Shown here piece by piece: positions 35,370 to 44,891 of a stretch of DNA of 64,000 bases. The notes under the pieces were generated by a model that saw only the letters and a list, made by a program, of their open reading frames with translations, was not told the DNA's origin and made no database searches. Positions within the stretch are counted from its first letter, which is position 1, and the number at the start of each line of letters is the position of its first letter. Source of the stretch: Larimichthys crocea (taxonomy: Eukaryota; Chordata; Actinopteri; Sciaenidae); contig NC_040019.1 of NCBI RefSeq assembly GCF_000972845.2, positions 7,919,774 through 7,983,773 on the forward strand, given 5' to 3'. A program made the translations under genes and the position numbers.

Positions 35370-35550
35370 GTTTTCCAAAGGGTGGAGCAGCTCCTTCGTT
35401 TGGCAAAGTTGCCAACCCTGCTCCCAGAGGTCCAGACCGCCCGACCCCGCAGCCACATCCACAGGACCTCAACTCTGTGGTGCAACGGGCTGAACACATC
35501 CCAGCCGGCACACGCACCCCAATGTGCAGCAAGTGCAACAATGTCATCAG
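35370..35550 (+). CDS. pdlim5: pdlim5 coding exon 10: end of linker and first zinc ligands of LIM1
   Basis: Acceptor ggtcaag ends at 35369; donor ag|gtaagt is at 35551. It completes Gly401 and encodes 402-460 plus two bases of Arg461. It begins FPKGGAAPSFGK, then has NSVVQRAEHIPAGTRTPMC, matching human LVQRAEHIPAGKRTPMC. Cys453 and Cys456 are the first two zinc ligands of LIM1. The acceptor pyrimidine tract is modest, but phase and homology fix it. Confidence 0.92.
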
Positions 35551-35675
35551 GTAAGTAACAGCAGAAAAAAAAAGAGTAAAATCTTAAACAACTTACATAT
35601 TAAAAAACCTCAGTAGGTGGATGTTCTTTCTAATGTTTGAATCATTTCCCTCTGTCCCTTGCTTTTTCTCACCAG

Positions 35676-35856
35676 GGGCCCATTCCTTGTGGCCATGGGC
35701 ATGTCATGGCACCCTGAGGAATTCAACTGTGCTCATTGCCACTCCTCCCTGGCAGAAAATGGATTTGTGGAGGAGAAGGGCCAGGTGTACTGTGAACGCT
35801 GCTACGAGCAGTTCTTTGCTCCCACCTGCGGCCGCTGCCAACACAAGATTCTGGGC
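35676..35856 (+). CDS. pdlim5: pdlim5 coding exon 11: LIM1 core and start of LIM2
   Basis: Acceptor ctcaccag ends at 35675; donor ggc|gtgagt is at 35857. It encodes 461-521, beginning [19 protein letters not shown] and ending [13 protein letters not shown]1 ligands visible here are His473, Cys479, Cys482, Cys500 and Cys503. The fourth LIM position is Glu476, not Cys, as in human PDLIM5. LIM2 starts with Cys512 and Cys515. LIM1 of Enigma-family proteins binds protein kinases, notably PKC for ENH. Confidence 0.95.
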
Positions 35857-36242
35857 GTGAGTTTTAAAGCTGAAGCTTTATTCTGAATACTTTTATTAAT
35901 TAAGTAAACATTGTTTACTGTTCTTTATTACTCAAAGAAATAAAACAGATGCTGGCTGCTTAATGCATTGTAGTGATTGATTATAGCCTGAATAACAATG
36001 TTTGAATTTATCCTTCAAAACAAATGCAGCCCATGTGCATTGTCTGTTATACCTTATATGTTAGTAACAGGTTATATATAGTAACATTCATCATCTAAAG
36101 GTTATAAGAAAACACATCTTCAAAGTTTTAACTTTTTTAAATGATGAAAAACTGTCCTTAATTTATTTTATGGATCATTTGAGGACTACATAGTTGTATT
36201 AACTTCAACATTTCTCATTTATTTCTTGCGTTTCCTTTGCAG
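35857..36242 (+). other. pdlim5: pdlim5 intron, no gene seen
   Basis: 386 bp AT-rich intron between LIM1 and LIM2 exons with a clear acceptor tcctttgcag. Confidence 0.8.
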
Positions 36243-36363
36243 GAGGTCATGAACGCCCTGAAACAGACCTGGCATGTGTCCTGTTTCGTCTGTGTCGCCT
36301 GCCAACAGCCAATCAGAGGCAACATGTTTCACATGGAGGATGGACAGCCATACTGTGAACAAG
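36243..36363 (+). CDS. pdlim5: pdlim5 coding exon 12: LIM2
   Basis: Acceptor tttgcag ends at 36242; donor caag|gtagag is at 36364. It encodes 522-561 plus one base of Asp562: [20 protein letters not shown] onward to GQPYCEQ. Zinc ligands His532, Cys535, Cys538, Cys541 and Cys559 are present; Asp562 is completed by the next exon. Nearly identical to human [20 protein letters not shown]. Confidence 0.95.
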
Positions 36364-36452
36364 GTAGAGCAGGAAGCCCACAACAGTAAAGTAGGTGTTG
36401 TAAAGAAAAGTATGCGTGCAAACAGGATAACATTTTGTCGCTCTTCACTCAG

Positions 36453-36568
36453 ACTACTACAGTCTGTTTGGGACCAACTGCCACGGCTGTGACTTCCCCA
36501 TCGAGGCAGGGGACAAGTTCCTGGAGGCTCTCGGATTCACCTGGCATGACACCTGCTTTGTGTGTGCG
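36453..36568 (+). CDS. pdlim5: pdlim5 coding exon 13: LIM2 end and first half of LIM3
   Basis: Acceptor ttcactcag ends at 36452 after a compact 89-nt intron; donor gcg|gtaggt is at 36569. It encodes 562-600: [20 protein letters not shown], then [22 protein letters not shown]3 ligands Cys571, Cys574, His593, Cys596 and Cys599 are all present. Confidence 0.95.
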
Positions 36569-36689
36569 GTAGGTCCAGGAGATAGTTTCACCCACAGCAA
36601 CAACAGGGAGTAGATCTAAAAATAAGACAATGCTGAGAATGTTGTGTGAATAACAACACTGCGCTGTATATCTTTGGCTCCCTTCACAG

Positions 36690-36779
36690 GTCTGCTCTAC
36701 TTCTCTGGAAGGTCAGCCGTTCTTCTCCAAAAAAGACAAGGCTTTGTGCAAGAAACATGCACACACCGTCAACATCTGA
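36690..36779 (+). CDS. pdlim5: pdlim5 coding exon 14: end of LIM3 and stop codon
   Basis: Acceptor cttcacag ends at 36689. It encodes 601-629 and TGA at 36777-36779: [20 protein letters not shown], then KKHAHTVNI. Cys602, Cys620 and His623 complete LIM3. The C-terminus corresponds to human KKHAHSVNF, so the long isoform is complete and unbroken. Confidence 0.96.
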   Translation, partial: VCSTSLEGQPFFSKKDKALCKKHAHTVNI

Positions 36780-36864
36780 CCTGCCCCCATGAATATGAAT
36801 CAGAGGGGCCAACGGTGTCAGTTTACAGCCATTTATATTTCAGTCAGATGTTAAATATTTTCAG

Positions 36865-36870
36865 AATAAA
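36865..36870 (+). terminator. pdlim5: Proximal poly(A) signal of pdlim5
   Basis: AATAAA 86 bp after the stop codon. It is close to the stop, so this could be a minor site. Confidence 0.45.
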
Positions 36871-37638
36871 ACGGATCTGATTGATCTGTTTCTGTTAGGA
36901 TAACATTGGGTCAGAGGTTCCACTATAAGCTTTAGTTTTGCTCTAATATTTTCATGCTTTATCGGTTTAATAGATAAATATGCAGTACATTTCAATACAC
37001 TGTTAACCCCCTGCCAGTTCAATATCTGTGCAAGTGAATTTTTAATACACGTTTGTGCTGAGATTTTTTATTTGTGTTTGATAGGACATTTTTGTTTGAC
37101 ACAGAAAAGTTTAGAATATTGATGTGGAAAGATATGCTATTAGTAATGCGAGTTAAAGGTTTAGAAATTATTTAATGTGATGGGGAAAAAATATTTATTT
37201 TTAAGCAAGGGATTGTCCAACAAAAAGACATATTGGGCATCTGGCCATCAGATTTAAAAAATGGGAACTTTTAATATTATATTAGTATTTTTGTTGTTGT
37301 TTTAAAGTGATGTGGTAAGTAACCATTCCCAGTAAACAAAAGCACAAAAGGTCACGTCATTGTTAATGCATAACAATGAAATGCAAAGATTAAAAGTCAG
37401 TCTTTCAGAGATGAATCCATAATAGATGGAGTAGCTATGTTGCGTTGTTTATGTATATTTTGCAATGCCTATAATTCAGAGGCAAAATGGCTCCTGAGCA
37501 TGCTTCCAGTGCTTCGTTCTACTAGCTTCGATTAACACAAAACAATGTTAATATATTCATTTCTTCTTTGTCTTGCACACATTTCTGCGTGTACGTGTGC
37601 AATTGATTTCTCATTGGACATTCCTTTCTCTCATTTCA

Positions 37639-37644
37639 AATAAA
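37639..37644 (+). terminator. pdlim5: Distal poly(A) signal of pdlim5
   Basis: AATAAA about 860 bp after the stop codon, followed by T-rich sequence at 37695-37705. Probably the main site for the long 3' UTR. Confidence 0.55.
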
Positions 37645-37660
37645 AGGGTTCAACAATGAA

Positions 37661-38273
37661 CACAATCAGAGCTCTTGGATATGTCATACAGTTGTTTTTT
37701 TTTTACTATCTATCTATCTTCTCCTGTTCTTCGTGGCTGACACTGGACTGAAACATTAAATTCTTCGTTCTGCAAATGCCTTGTTTATGTTTTGTGCACA
37801 TGGACTTTGTTTAATTATGCATAGAAAGCATAGCAGCAAATAACGGATGCATCCTGTGCTATAAATCTGTAACTGTGACAGTAATTATTCAGACAAGTTT
37901 AACAGGCAGGCAGACAGGCACCAGCATGAGCTGCCTCATACACTTCACCTGCAGTAAGAGAGGAAAAATACACATCCCCATAGGGACAGGAGAACAACAC
38001 ACACACACACACACATTCATTCTTTCTTATATGATAACAATTCAGGTTATTAACAGCCACATTATTTCGGGATGACAGACAGCAGGAAACAGATATTCAA
38101 TGTTGAGTCTCTCTCGAGTTATTTTTATGCAGTCTCAGTCTGCCTTGGAGTGCAAATGGACCAGATGATCTGAGCGTACTGATGTGCACTTCTCCAAGAC
38201 GTCGGAGGTGGGAGCTGTGCGCAGGACGACTCCAGATTTGAAACCAGCCTCAAATAACGCGTGGTACACTTAG

Positions 38274-38300
<27 letters not shown>
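37661..38300. other. Intergenic region after pdlim5
   Basis: No coding sequence. It contains a (CA)n run at 37998-38014 and ends in a 27-nt A-run at 38274-38300, just upstream of the candidate first exon of the next transcription unit. Confidence 0.6.
38274..38300. repeat. 27-nt poly(A) tract
   Basis: Uninterrupted run of 27 A. It could be a retroposed tail or a simple repeat; no SINE body was recognised upstream. Confidence 0.95.
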
Positions 38301-38304
<4 letters not shown>

Positions 38305-38329
38305 GCCACAAGACAGAGAGAGGGACACA

Positions 38330-38414
38330 TGCGAATAAAAAGAGACCACAGCAGAGATCAAATCAACACAGACCCGAGAACTTGTCGAGCTATTTTTAAA
38401 GCGAGAAGGAGACG
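38330..38414 (+). other. Candidate 5' untranslated exon of the downstream gene (bmpr1b?)
   Basis: The segment ends in a good donor, gacg|gtaagc, at 38415. It contains purine-rich, non-coding sequence of untranslated-leader type. In tetrapods BMPR1B follows PDLIM5 in the same orientation with a long, multi-exon 5' UTR, so this could be its first exon. No coding similarity supports this; the 5' boundary is arbitrary. Confidence 0.3.
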
Positions 38415-38615
38415 GTAAGCATTCTTTGCCTTAAAGAAATGAAAACCTTCAGTAGAGCGCGGTGCCAGAGCGCACAGTAATAGTCTTTCTGGTTATCAGG
38501 GCTCCGGGATGTGTTTTCCGTGCTGCTGTTCATTACAATTCAGCTGAAGCGCTAGTTTTGCCGCCTGTGCTCAGTTTGATGCTGGCAGCGGCTTGTTTGC
38601 AGTGTCATGGATGGT

Positions 38616-38637
38616 GATGATGATGATGATGATGATG
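38616..38637. repeat. (GAT)n trinucleotide repeat
   Basis: Seven GAT/ATG trinucleotides in tandem, about 200 bp after the candidate donor at 38415. Confidence 0.9.
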
Positions 38638-38857
38638 CTTATCAGTAATTGGTGCCATGATCACTGCTCAGTGCGTCTGAACGTCTGATCTGAGTGAGAA
38701 TAATGCCCAAGTGCGTTAAAATGTGATTGATTTTATATTTTGAATAATTGATACTGAGAAAAAAACAGTTAAAGTGATGAAAGTCTGTTCTTGCTGCCTT
38801 GTTATGACTGTTTAGCAATTATAACATGGCTGCATAATCTCACCTCAAGGTGTAGTA

Positions 38858-39540
38858 CAGTGGTGCAAAGTAACTAATTCAATTAAGGTAACTACAATTT
38901 TGAGGTACTTTTACTTGTGCATATTTCCTTCTATTTTTTTTGTACTACTTTTTACTCCTGTTCCACTATAACCCAGAAACAAATGTTGTAAAGTATTCAC
39001 ATCAAAATATTTACCCAGTATTTGAGCCATTTAAGAATAATGGGTAATAATGTTGGATTATAGACTGGCAACAATTATTCAATTAGTTGTTAACGATTGA
39101 ATGAATCGGCAACTATTAAATATACATGCACAAATTCTGTGATTGCAGCTTTTCAAATCTGATTTCTTTCCTGATTTCTTTAGTCCACTGTGACAGTAAA
39201 CTGAATATCTTAAGATATTTGAGAATGTTACCTTGAGCTTTGGGAAACAATGATTAAGACATTCTGGACATTTCTGGACCAAATAATCAATTAATCAAGA
39301 CAATGATTGATTCATGTCATAATGGAAATAATCACTACTTGTAGTCCCCTTGGTTTAATTCTTGCATTAATGTGTACATCACTTTAATGCTAAAGCCGGT
39401 ATGTTGATGTAAATACACCACTAGCTTGTGAATTTACCACCTTGTCTTATCTCAACTTATGTTTAATTTGTTGAGTATATTAAGTACATTTTTGAAAACA
39501 GTACTTTTACTCCTAACAGAGTAACTGCTGATGTAGTAGC
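38858..39540. repeat. Degenerate dispersed repeat split by a second repeat
   Basis: The left part (38858-39060) opens cagtggtgcaaagtaacta and contains ttttgaggtacttttactt. The right part (39350-39540) contains taagtacatttttgaaaac and cagtacttttactcc. These tacttttact/aagtacatt phrases match a very common repeat I recall from percomorph fishes. The intervening 39062-39350 belongs to a different family. Family names were not checked. Confidence 0.5.
39062..39350. repeat. Inner dispersed repeat (aatcaattaatcaa type)
   Basis: It begins with acaattattcaattagttg and cggcaactatt, passes cagtaaactgaatatctta and gagctttgggaaa, and ends ccaaataatcaattaatcaa followed by aatggaaataatcacta. This order matches a dispersed teleost repeat I remember by its attaatcgattaatcg end. 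A second degraded copy is at 60160-60396. Confidence 0.5.
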
Positions 39541-42301
39541 TGTTCTGGAGCTTTTGATCAGATCCCATCGTCTTAATCACTTCATCAATTTCCACTGAGA
39601 CTTCTTCACGATCCAAAGTTGAGTGCATGGACCTTGAGAGATCCTCAAGAAAGACTGAACCTCAGCTTTATGATACATGATTTGATCATTCTTACACTAA
39701 ATTAAGACTCAGATATTGTTCATCAGTGTACAGGGTTAAATACATCCAGTGTATGTACTAGTTGTATGTGTGTGTGTTAATGTCTGGCAGCGTCCTAAAG
39801 ACTCCATCGACCGTGGGCGTGTAGTGGCATGGCTTCAATGGCAATATTTCGCTGTTAAATGCATTAAACAGAACCTCTCTGTGCTCGCCAGTTGATCTCT
39901 GTGCATCAGTGAACCAGAGCTGATGATTGTGACATCACTGAGGTCCTGATGTTTACATCAGCATCCCAGAGCCCAGAGGGAGCCGTGCACAAGCCGCTGC
40001 ACTCTCTGCAGGTCTGTGGTCATGTCCTTGAAACCCTCTAACTCTACAGGACAGAGAAGCTCATTGTGGCAGGGCTGAGTGAACGCTTTTGGGTAATATT
40101 AAACACACACAGAGCGATCAAACCACCACCACCCGGTCTTTGCCCTGACTTTGCCCCTGGCAGGAGAAACGCCTGTCATTAGGGTTACACGATGGGGATG
40201 GCATGTCAAGTGAGGGTGCATGGCAAGGCAGTGATTTGTGGTCTACCACAGACTCAAGCTTCAAGTGTTTCAGCTTGTTGGACTCTGGCAGTGAGGGCTA
40301 ACACACAGAGTATGGTGTGTGGGTGAAACACACTAACATTGGTCTTTTCTAGGCCCAGTTATTGTAGCAATATAAAAGCAGGTCTGTCTGTTAAAAGTAC
40401 CTGTGTGATGGAGTTCTCACAGATCTCTTTATGTGGTGTAATGTTGGCTAACAGTAATCCAGAACAATTTAAATCTAAAACTGAGCCGCACTTAAAAGTG
40501 TGTGCTTATGTGTGAGAGTTTTTATGTGTGTGCACTTGTGAACCGGTTAATGGACTTGAATTTATGATGGATTGAAACGACCGCAAATGGAAAATGAATG
40601 ATGACGACACATCCATCACACATTTGGAAATAGGGTTGCAAGAAATTCACCAGACTCTCACTGCGCCACTGGCAGAAGGGTATTATTATCAAAACAGCTT
40701 TATTGGATTGTAGGATTTTAAAGTAAATTTCCCCCTAAACATTAAGTCAAACGAAACAAGGTACTCTATTGTAGCTGTGAATCTCATCCTCATTGCTGAG
40801 TATACATCTGTTAATTTGATTTTGTTTAATCTGGAACATCACGTGTTGAAACAAAGACATCCTTTGCAAGAAACTGCTGCTCATGCGAGCATACCTGCAT
40901 GCACAAACATCTACACACACACACTCTGATGCACATAAACACATGAACAAACACTCACAATCTAAGCAGACACCGGCCTGAGTCTGGGTTTGTCCATGGA
41001 GGCTAAACTTAGCAAGCTGCGACCCCTCACCCCAGCTTCCTTCATTATAATTACAGGAAATGAGTCCAGCCAATGAGAGCAGAGATATTCGGTGCATATT
41101 AACAAGCTCAATAGGAGCAGTATTTGAAGACCAGACAGGTAAATGACCAAGCATGTGGAAATGGAGGGAGGAGGGTTGCCAGAAAGCTGTGAGATACAGA
41201 GGAGTGCTCGGGTTTGGCAGATGCTGCAGGAGATTTCGGTTTGAAAGCAAAAGAAAAGTAACACTCAGTTTTTGAGTTTATCAGCTCACGCCCCAGCTTT
41301 AAGCAGTCTGTCATGTAATATGAGCGCACAGTGACTGTCAGACAGAGCAAATGTTGGACCTACAATATATCAAGAAGCAGACTGTCAGACAGACTTTATG
41401 CAATATCTTTTCCAGCTGCCAGGATATTTTTTCATGATTTCCTTTAGTTTTCTTTCTTCCACACACACACAGGCCGATAGAAAAGCATCTTATATCAACG
41501 CACGGGATGGCTTTTGTGGCTCTATTCTGTATTGTATCTCCCATGTCAACATATACCTACTAAAGGAATACTGAAAAAAATACAGATCTGTATTTTCTTT
41601 GTAGCAACAACAACATCAGTGTCAAGACAGATGCTGCTTGTGATGCAGTTCTGGGCTTGAGTTTGTTCCAGACAGCCTCTCTGGAGGATAGCTGGATAGA
41701 CTGGACGATCACTTTGTGGCTCATACCCCAAAAGTTCTTGAATTGAACTCAAGCTTGAATTTCAATGAGATAAACTATTATGATCACTGGGAGTATTATG
41801 CTGTACCTCCTCTGGCTCCCATCAGTTAGGAAATACGGGCGTAATGCAGCTGATCTTGTTCCACTTAGGAATAATCTTCCTCTTACCTGTGGGTAAGATC
41901 ACTGGCTCTTTGACAATTAATTCAGCAACCAGAGCTTAGTACAGATGCCCCGCTCACTGATTCATCTAGAGTCTTAGATGAGAGACAATTGCAGGCAGCA
42001 GGAATTACTTAAAGCTGCGAGCTGCTCTGCTGTTCGCCTGGAGGGTCAGCAACCATGTCAGAGACATCCTGTTATTAGAGAGAGAGAGGGGGGAGAAAAA
42101 AAATAAGGAGAAAGAGGTACAAGATGAGTGGGGGGATGATTGAAGATCGAAGAACAGAAGAGGATAAGGGGTACTTTACATGATTGGGTGAAAGTCAAAG
42201 TGGGGAAATGACATGAGCTTGAAATTTAGTCTCGGTCCTTTCAGTTCTAGATGGCAGACATATGAGCTCCTTCTAATAACTCCACTTTTTTTTTTTCCCA
42301 G
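39541..42301. other. Non-coding region, likely intron of the downstream unit
   Basis: No supported exon. The longest frame (minus strand 40747-41250, 167 codons) has no recognised domain and is built partly on CA-rich sequence. If the exon ending 38414 is real, this is its first intron. Confidence 0.5.
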
Positions 42302-42371
42302 AGAAAGACAAGTGCCGGAGCTTCGGCTGGGTAAAGTGACAGGATGCTTTCTGATGTCCTATGTTTGGATG
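42302..42371 (+). other. Candidate internal 5' untranslated exon, 70 nt
   Basis: A long pyrimidine tract and acceptor ttttcccag end at 42301, and a strong donor gatg|gtgagt lies at 42372. An ATG at 42344 is open to the exon end. If spliced to 44437 this frame would stop after about 22 codons, so it would act as an upstream reading frame. It may be a leader exon of bmpr1b or of a non-coding RNA; the call rests on splice signals only. Confidence 0.35.
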
Positions 42372-44436
42372 GTGAGTGTATCTGTTTGACCCAATCTTTG
42401 TATGAATTCCTGATAAATGAATGACTTTGTAGATGTTTGTGTTCAACATTTTTGATTGTAAAACTGAGTCATATTGATAATAGTTCAATGTAAACTCTCA
42501 AATGTATTTTTGAGTGCTTTCACTTGATGCTCCAAACCGATAATATTGTGAAGAAAGTGAAATCCAAAGCTAAAAGCTGTATTGATCAGGATAGACCGAG
42601 TGTTGATTCTCCTGCAGTGGAGGTAGTATTTGGCAGGGCTGATCCTGTGTGTGTTTGTTTGTGTGTTTTTTTTCCGGATTGTAATGCCGTCTCGGCAGCA
42701 ATTTGCCTCCAAAGTGGCGAGCTAATTGACTTTCTGCTGAGCATGTGGATGGCTATGTAAAATAAACCACGCCGACTATAATAGAATCCGGTTTTCTCCA
42801 CTAAAGTATCAGTCGAGACACAGGCTCCGTCTACCGACTGGAGTGCTGGAAATGAATGAGATCAACATCTGATAGAGAGTAGTACATTTTAGAAACTCTC
42901 AGAAGCTTTAATTTCACCTGAGTACATTACTATAGCGGTTCAGGCCTTGTGAATGTCATGTGTATGTAAGATGAAACATTTGTACCTCACAAATGATTTA
43001 GATTTTCTCAATTTCTACAATTTTTTCTGCATATAAATTTTATTTAATCGTTTTACTATCATCAAACATATAGAATAGAATATGGAGACACTTTGAAACA
43101 TCAAGACACGTATTAAATGCACTGCAGCACAAAGAATCATTGTTTCTCAGTCTCTGACGAGTTCACAGATACGCTGTATATTTTTGCCTCTTGATTTCAA
43201 CAGTGAGCAGGCGTGCTACATCGTTTAATTGGCATTCCTTTTACATTAAGCAATGAACTTGCCACTACAGGACCCATCATAAACAGCAAAGTATGCTGAC
43301 ACAGCTCCAACATAGAGGCTCAGTGTACAGTCGGGAGCCTGAACCCATGCAGGGCTGTGAAATAGAGAGTTACTGTACCTAGAGAGGACAATAGCAGCCT
43401 GTAAATGTGGGAGAGGCTTTTACCTCGGACTCCTTCTGTGACAGCGACCTGCTGGCAGGAAAGTAAAGCAGGCCGAAGCCAAGCAGCGGTTTGAGTTGGA
43501 GAGTAACTCACACCCGTAAAGAATGTCAAGAATCCGTGTGTTAAAGTTCACACTGTATCACCATCTGCGGCTGGATCCTGGCAAATAAAAGACAGCTGTG
43601 TGTGAGTAAGGGTGTGTGTGTGTTTATGTTAGCATGCCTATGTGTCTTTGAGCATTAAAGAATGAATGAAAATGAAAGAATATAGTAATCATGCAAAACA
43701 TTTGAATGTCATCGATTCAATTTTTTGGTGCATATGTTTAAAGAATATAACAATTGTGTACACAGTCTCTCACAGACACACACACACACATCCCTGATAA
43801 GCAGGTAGTAGGCAGGATGTCAGCCCGTAATTATGTTCTAACATATTGCTTTATAAAGAAAAGACAGGTCAGCGAGACCACCCAGAATCGCAGTATAATT
43901 CACCTGTTTCAGCTGAAAGGGGAAAATCCGAGATTCAACACTCTTGGCTGTGTTAGTTCAGCCCTGTACCCAGCTGTGACTCGCTGTGTTATATTGCTGA
44001 TACAATCTTGGCTAATCTTGGAGTATGTTTCGCGACACTTGCTTTTCTTTTCTGAGATTTTGAAGTTCATAAGTCCTCATATCTGTATGAAGAAGGGGCT
44101 CTGTGTTTCACCAGACTCAAAACATATCAACATCATCTCCCTTGACAGTTTGATCTTTCGGCAGACTAATCTGAGCAAAGCTTTGTTCTGAATTCTTGCA
44201 TGTCTGTCCTACTGTAGACCTTATGCTGCACCGTATCTGATTGAGCAATTGAGCCTCACGCTTGTCCGCTAAATAGCAAGTGACAGCGAGTGCCACTCAG
44301 ACCGTGAGAGGAGATGGAGAAACACATGAAATCAATTTCTGCCTTGTTTCGTGTTTTTTCCTCCGTTGCCCAGCCCTGTGTTTCTGATGACAGATTGCGA
44401 AATGGGTTTCATATGTGACTTTTTTTCCCCCCGCAG
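42372..44436. other. Non-coding region between candidate leader exons
   Basis: About 2 kb with short GT- and CA-rich patches (43610-43625, 43775-43790). The 145-codon frame at 43754-44191 has no recognised similarity. Confidence 0.5.
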
Positions 44437-44600
44437 ATTGGGGAGAGGGCAGAGGGCATTTGGAGTCATACCTGTGAGGCCGTCTGCAGGGAAATGCGCT
44501 GACATCAGAGCTTTGCATTTTAAACCGGCGGATAGAGGAGGATGAGGAGGATGCTGCAGTGACGAAACAGAAGAAGCTGGGTTTGCATAGATCGTATCAG
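44437..44600 (+). other. Candidate internal 5' untranslated exon, 164 nt
   Basis: The tract tttttttccccccgcag ends at 44436 and a consensus donor cag|gtgagt starts at 44601. The segment has stops in the frames tested and two tiny upstream reading frames (ATG 44494 to TGA 44500; ATG 44542 to TGA 44560), so it is leader-like rather than coding. Position and strand fit a bmpr1b 5' UTR exon by synteny. No coding exon of a BMP receptor was recognised further on. Confidence 0.38.
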
Positions 44601-44829
44601 GTGAGTTCGCCCTCGGAGTGACATCTCTTATCACTGCAGCACTAATCTGTAAATTGAAGACTCAGAGTCACATCCTGGAGCAACAGGGGCACACGAGTAT
44701 GAAAAACTGTCAACCTCAACCTGACAATAGCGAATGAAAACAGGAACAGTTGTTAGTGTTTGTGAGTGTATTTTCAGTTTCTATTGTAATGTTTGGCTCC
44801 TGATGGCACACCGCTTTATCTGGAAACAT

Positions 44830-44830
<1 letters not shown>

Positions 44831-44889
<59 letters not shown>
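44831..44889. repeat. Compound microsatellite (CT)n(CA)n
   Basis: Five CT units followed by about 24 CA units. The longest microsatellite in the window, likely polymorphic. Confidence 0.95.

Positions 44890-44891
<2 letters not shown>

Larger units (their letters stand above)
1786..37660 (+). other. pdlim5: pdlim5 gene, whole span (Enigma homologue, ENH)
   Basis: PDLIM5/ENH is a PDZ-LIM scaffold. Its PDZ domain binds alpha-actinin at Z-discs and actin fibres, and its LIM domains bind protein kinase C isoforms and other partners. Fourteen coding exons join in frame on GT-AG introns to give 629 residues (613 without the two microexons), against about 596 for human PDLIM5. Order: PDZ about 3-84 with the PWGF loop at 14-17; linker 85-451 with a ZM-like motif near 233-252; LIM1 453-503; LIM2 512-562; LIM3 571-623. 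The protein ends HAHTVNI, close to the human HAHSVNF. The linker motif IEDTEDW-PRTGT and the block QRAEHIPAG favour PDLIM5 over PDLIM7 or LDB3. Teleosts often keep a and b copies; I cannot tell which this is. An alternative last exon at 31063-31159 makes a LIM-less form. Confidence 0.95.
36780..37660 (+). other. pdlim5: pdlim5 long-isoform 3' UTR
   Basis: AT-rich sequence after the stop. A proximal AATAAA is at 36865-36870, with T-rich sequence downstream, and a distal AATAAA is at 37639-37644. Use of both would give 3' UTRs of roughly 0.1 and 0.9 kb. The ends are inferred. Confidence 0.6.

Noticed and set aside
40747..41250. 167-codon reading frame on the minus strand
   Set aside because: It is partly encoded by CA-rich repeat sequence read as Cys/Val, with no recognisable domain and overlapping frames of similar length.
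43754..44191. 145-codon reading frame
   Set aside because: It starts in a CA repeat, has no domain features and does not match a BMP receptor extracellular domain.
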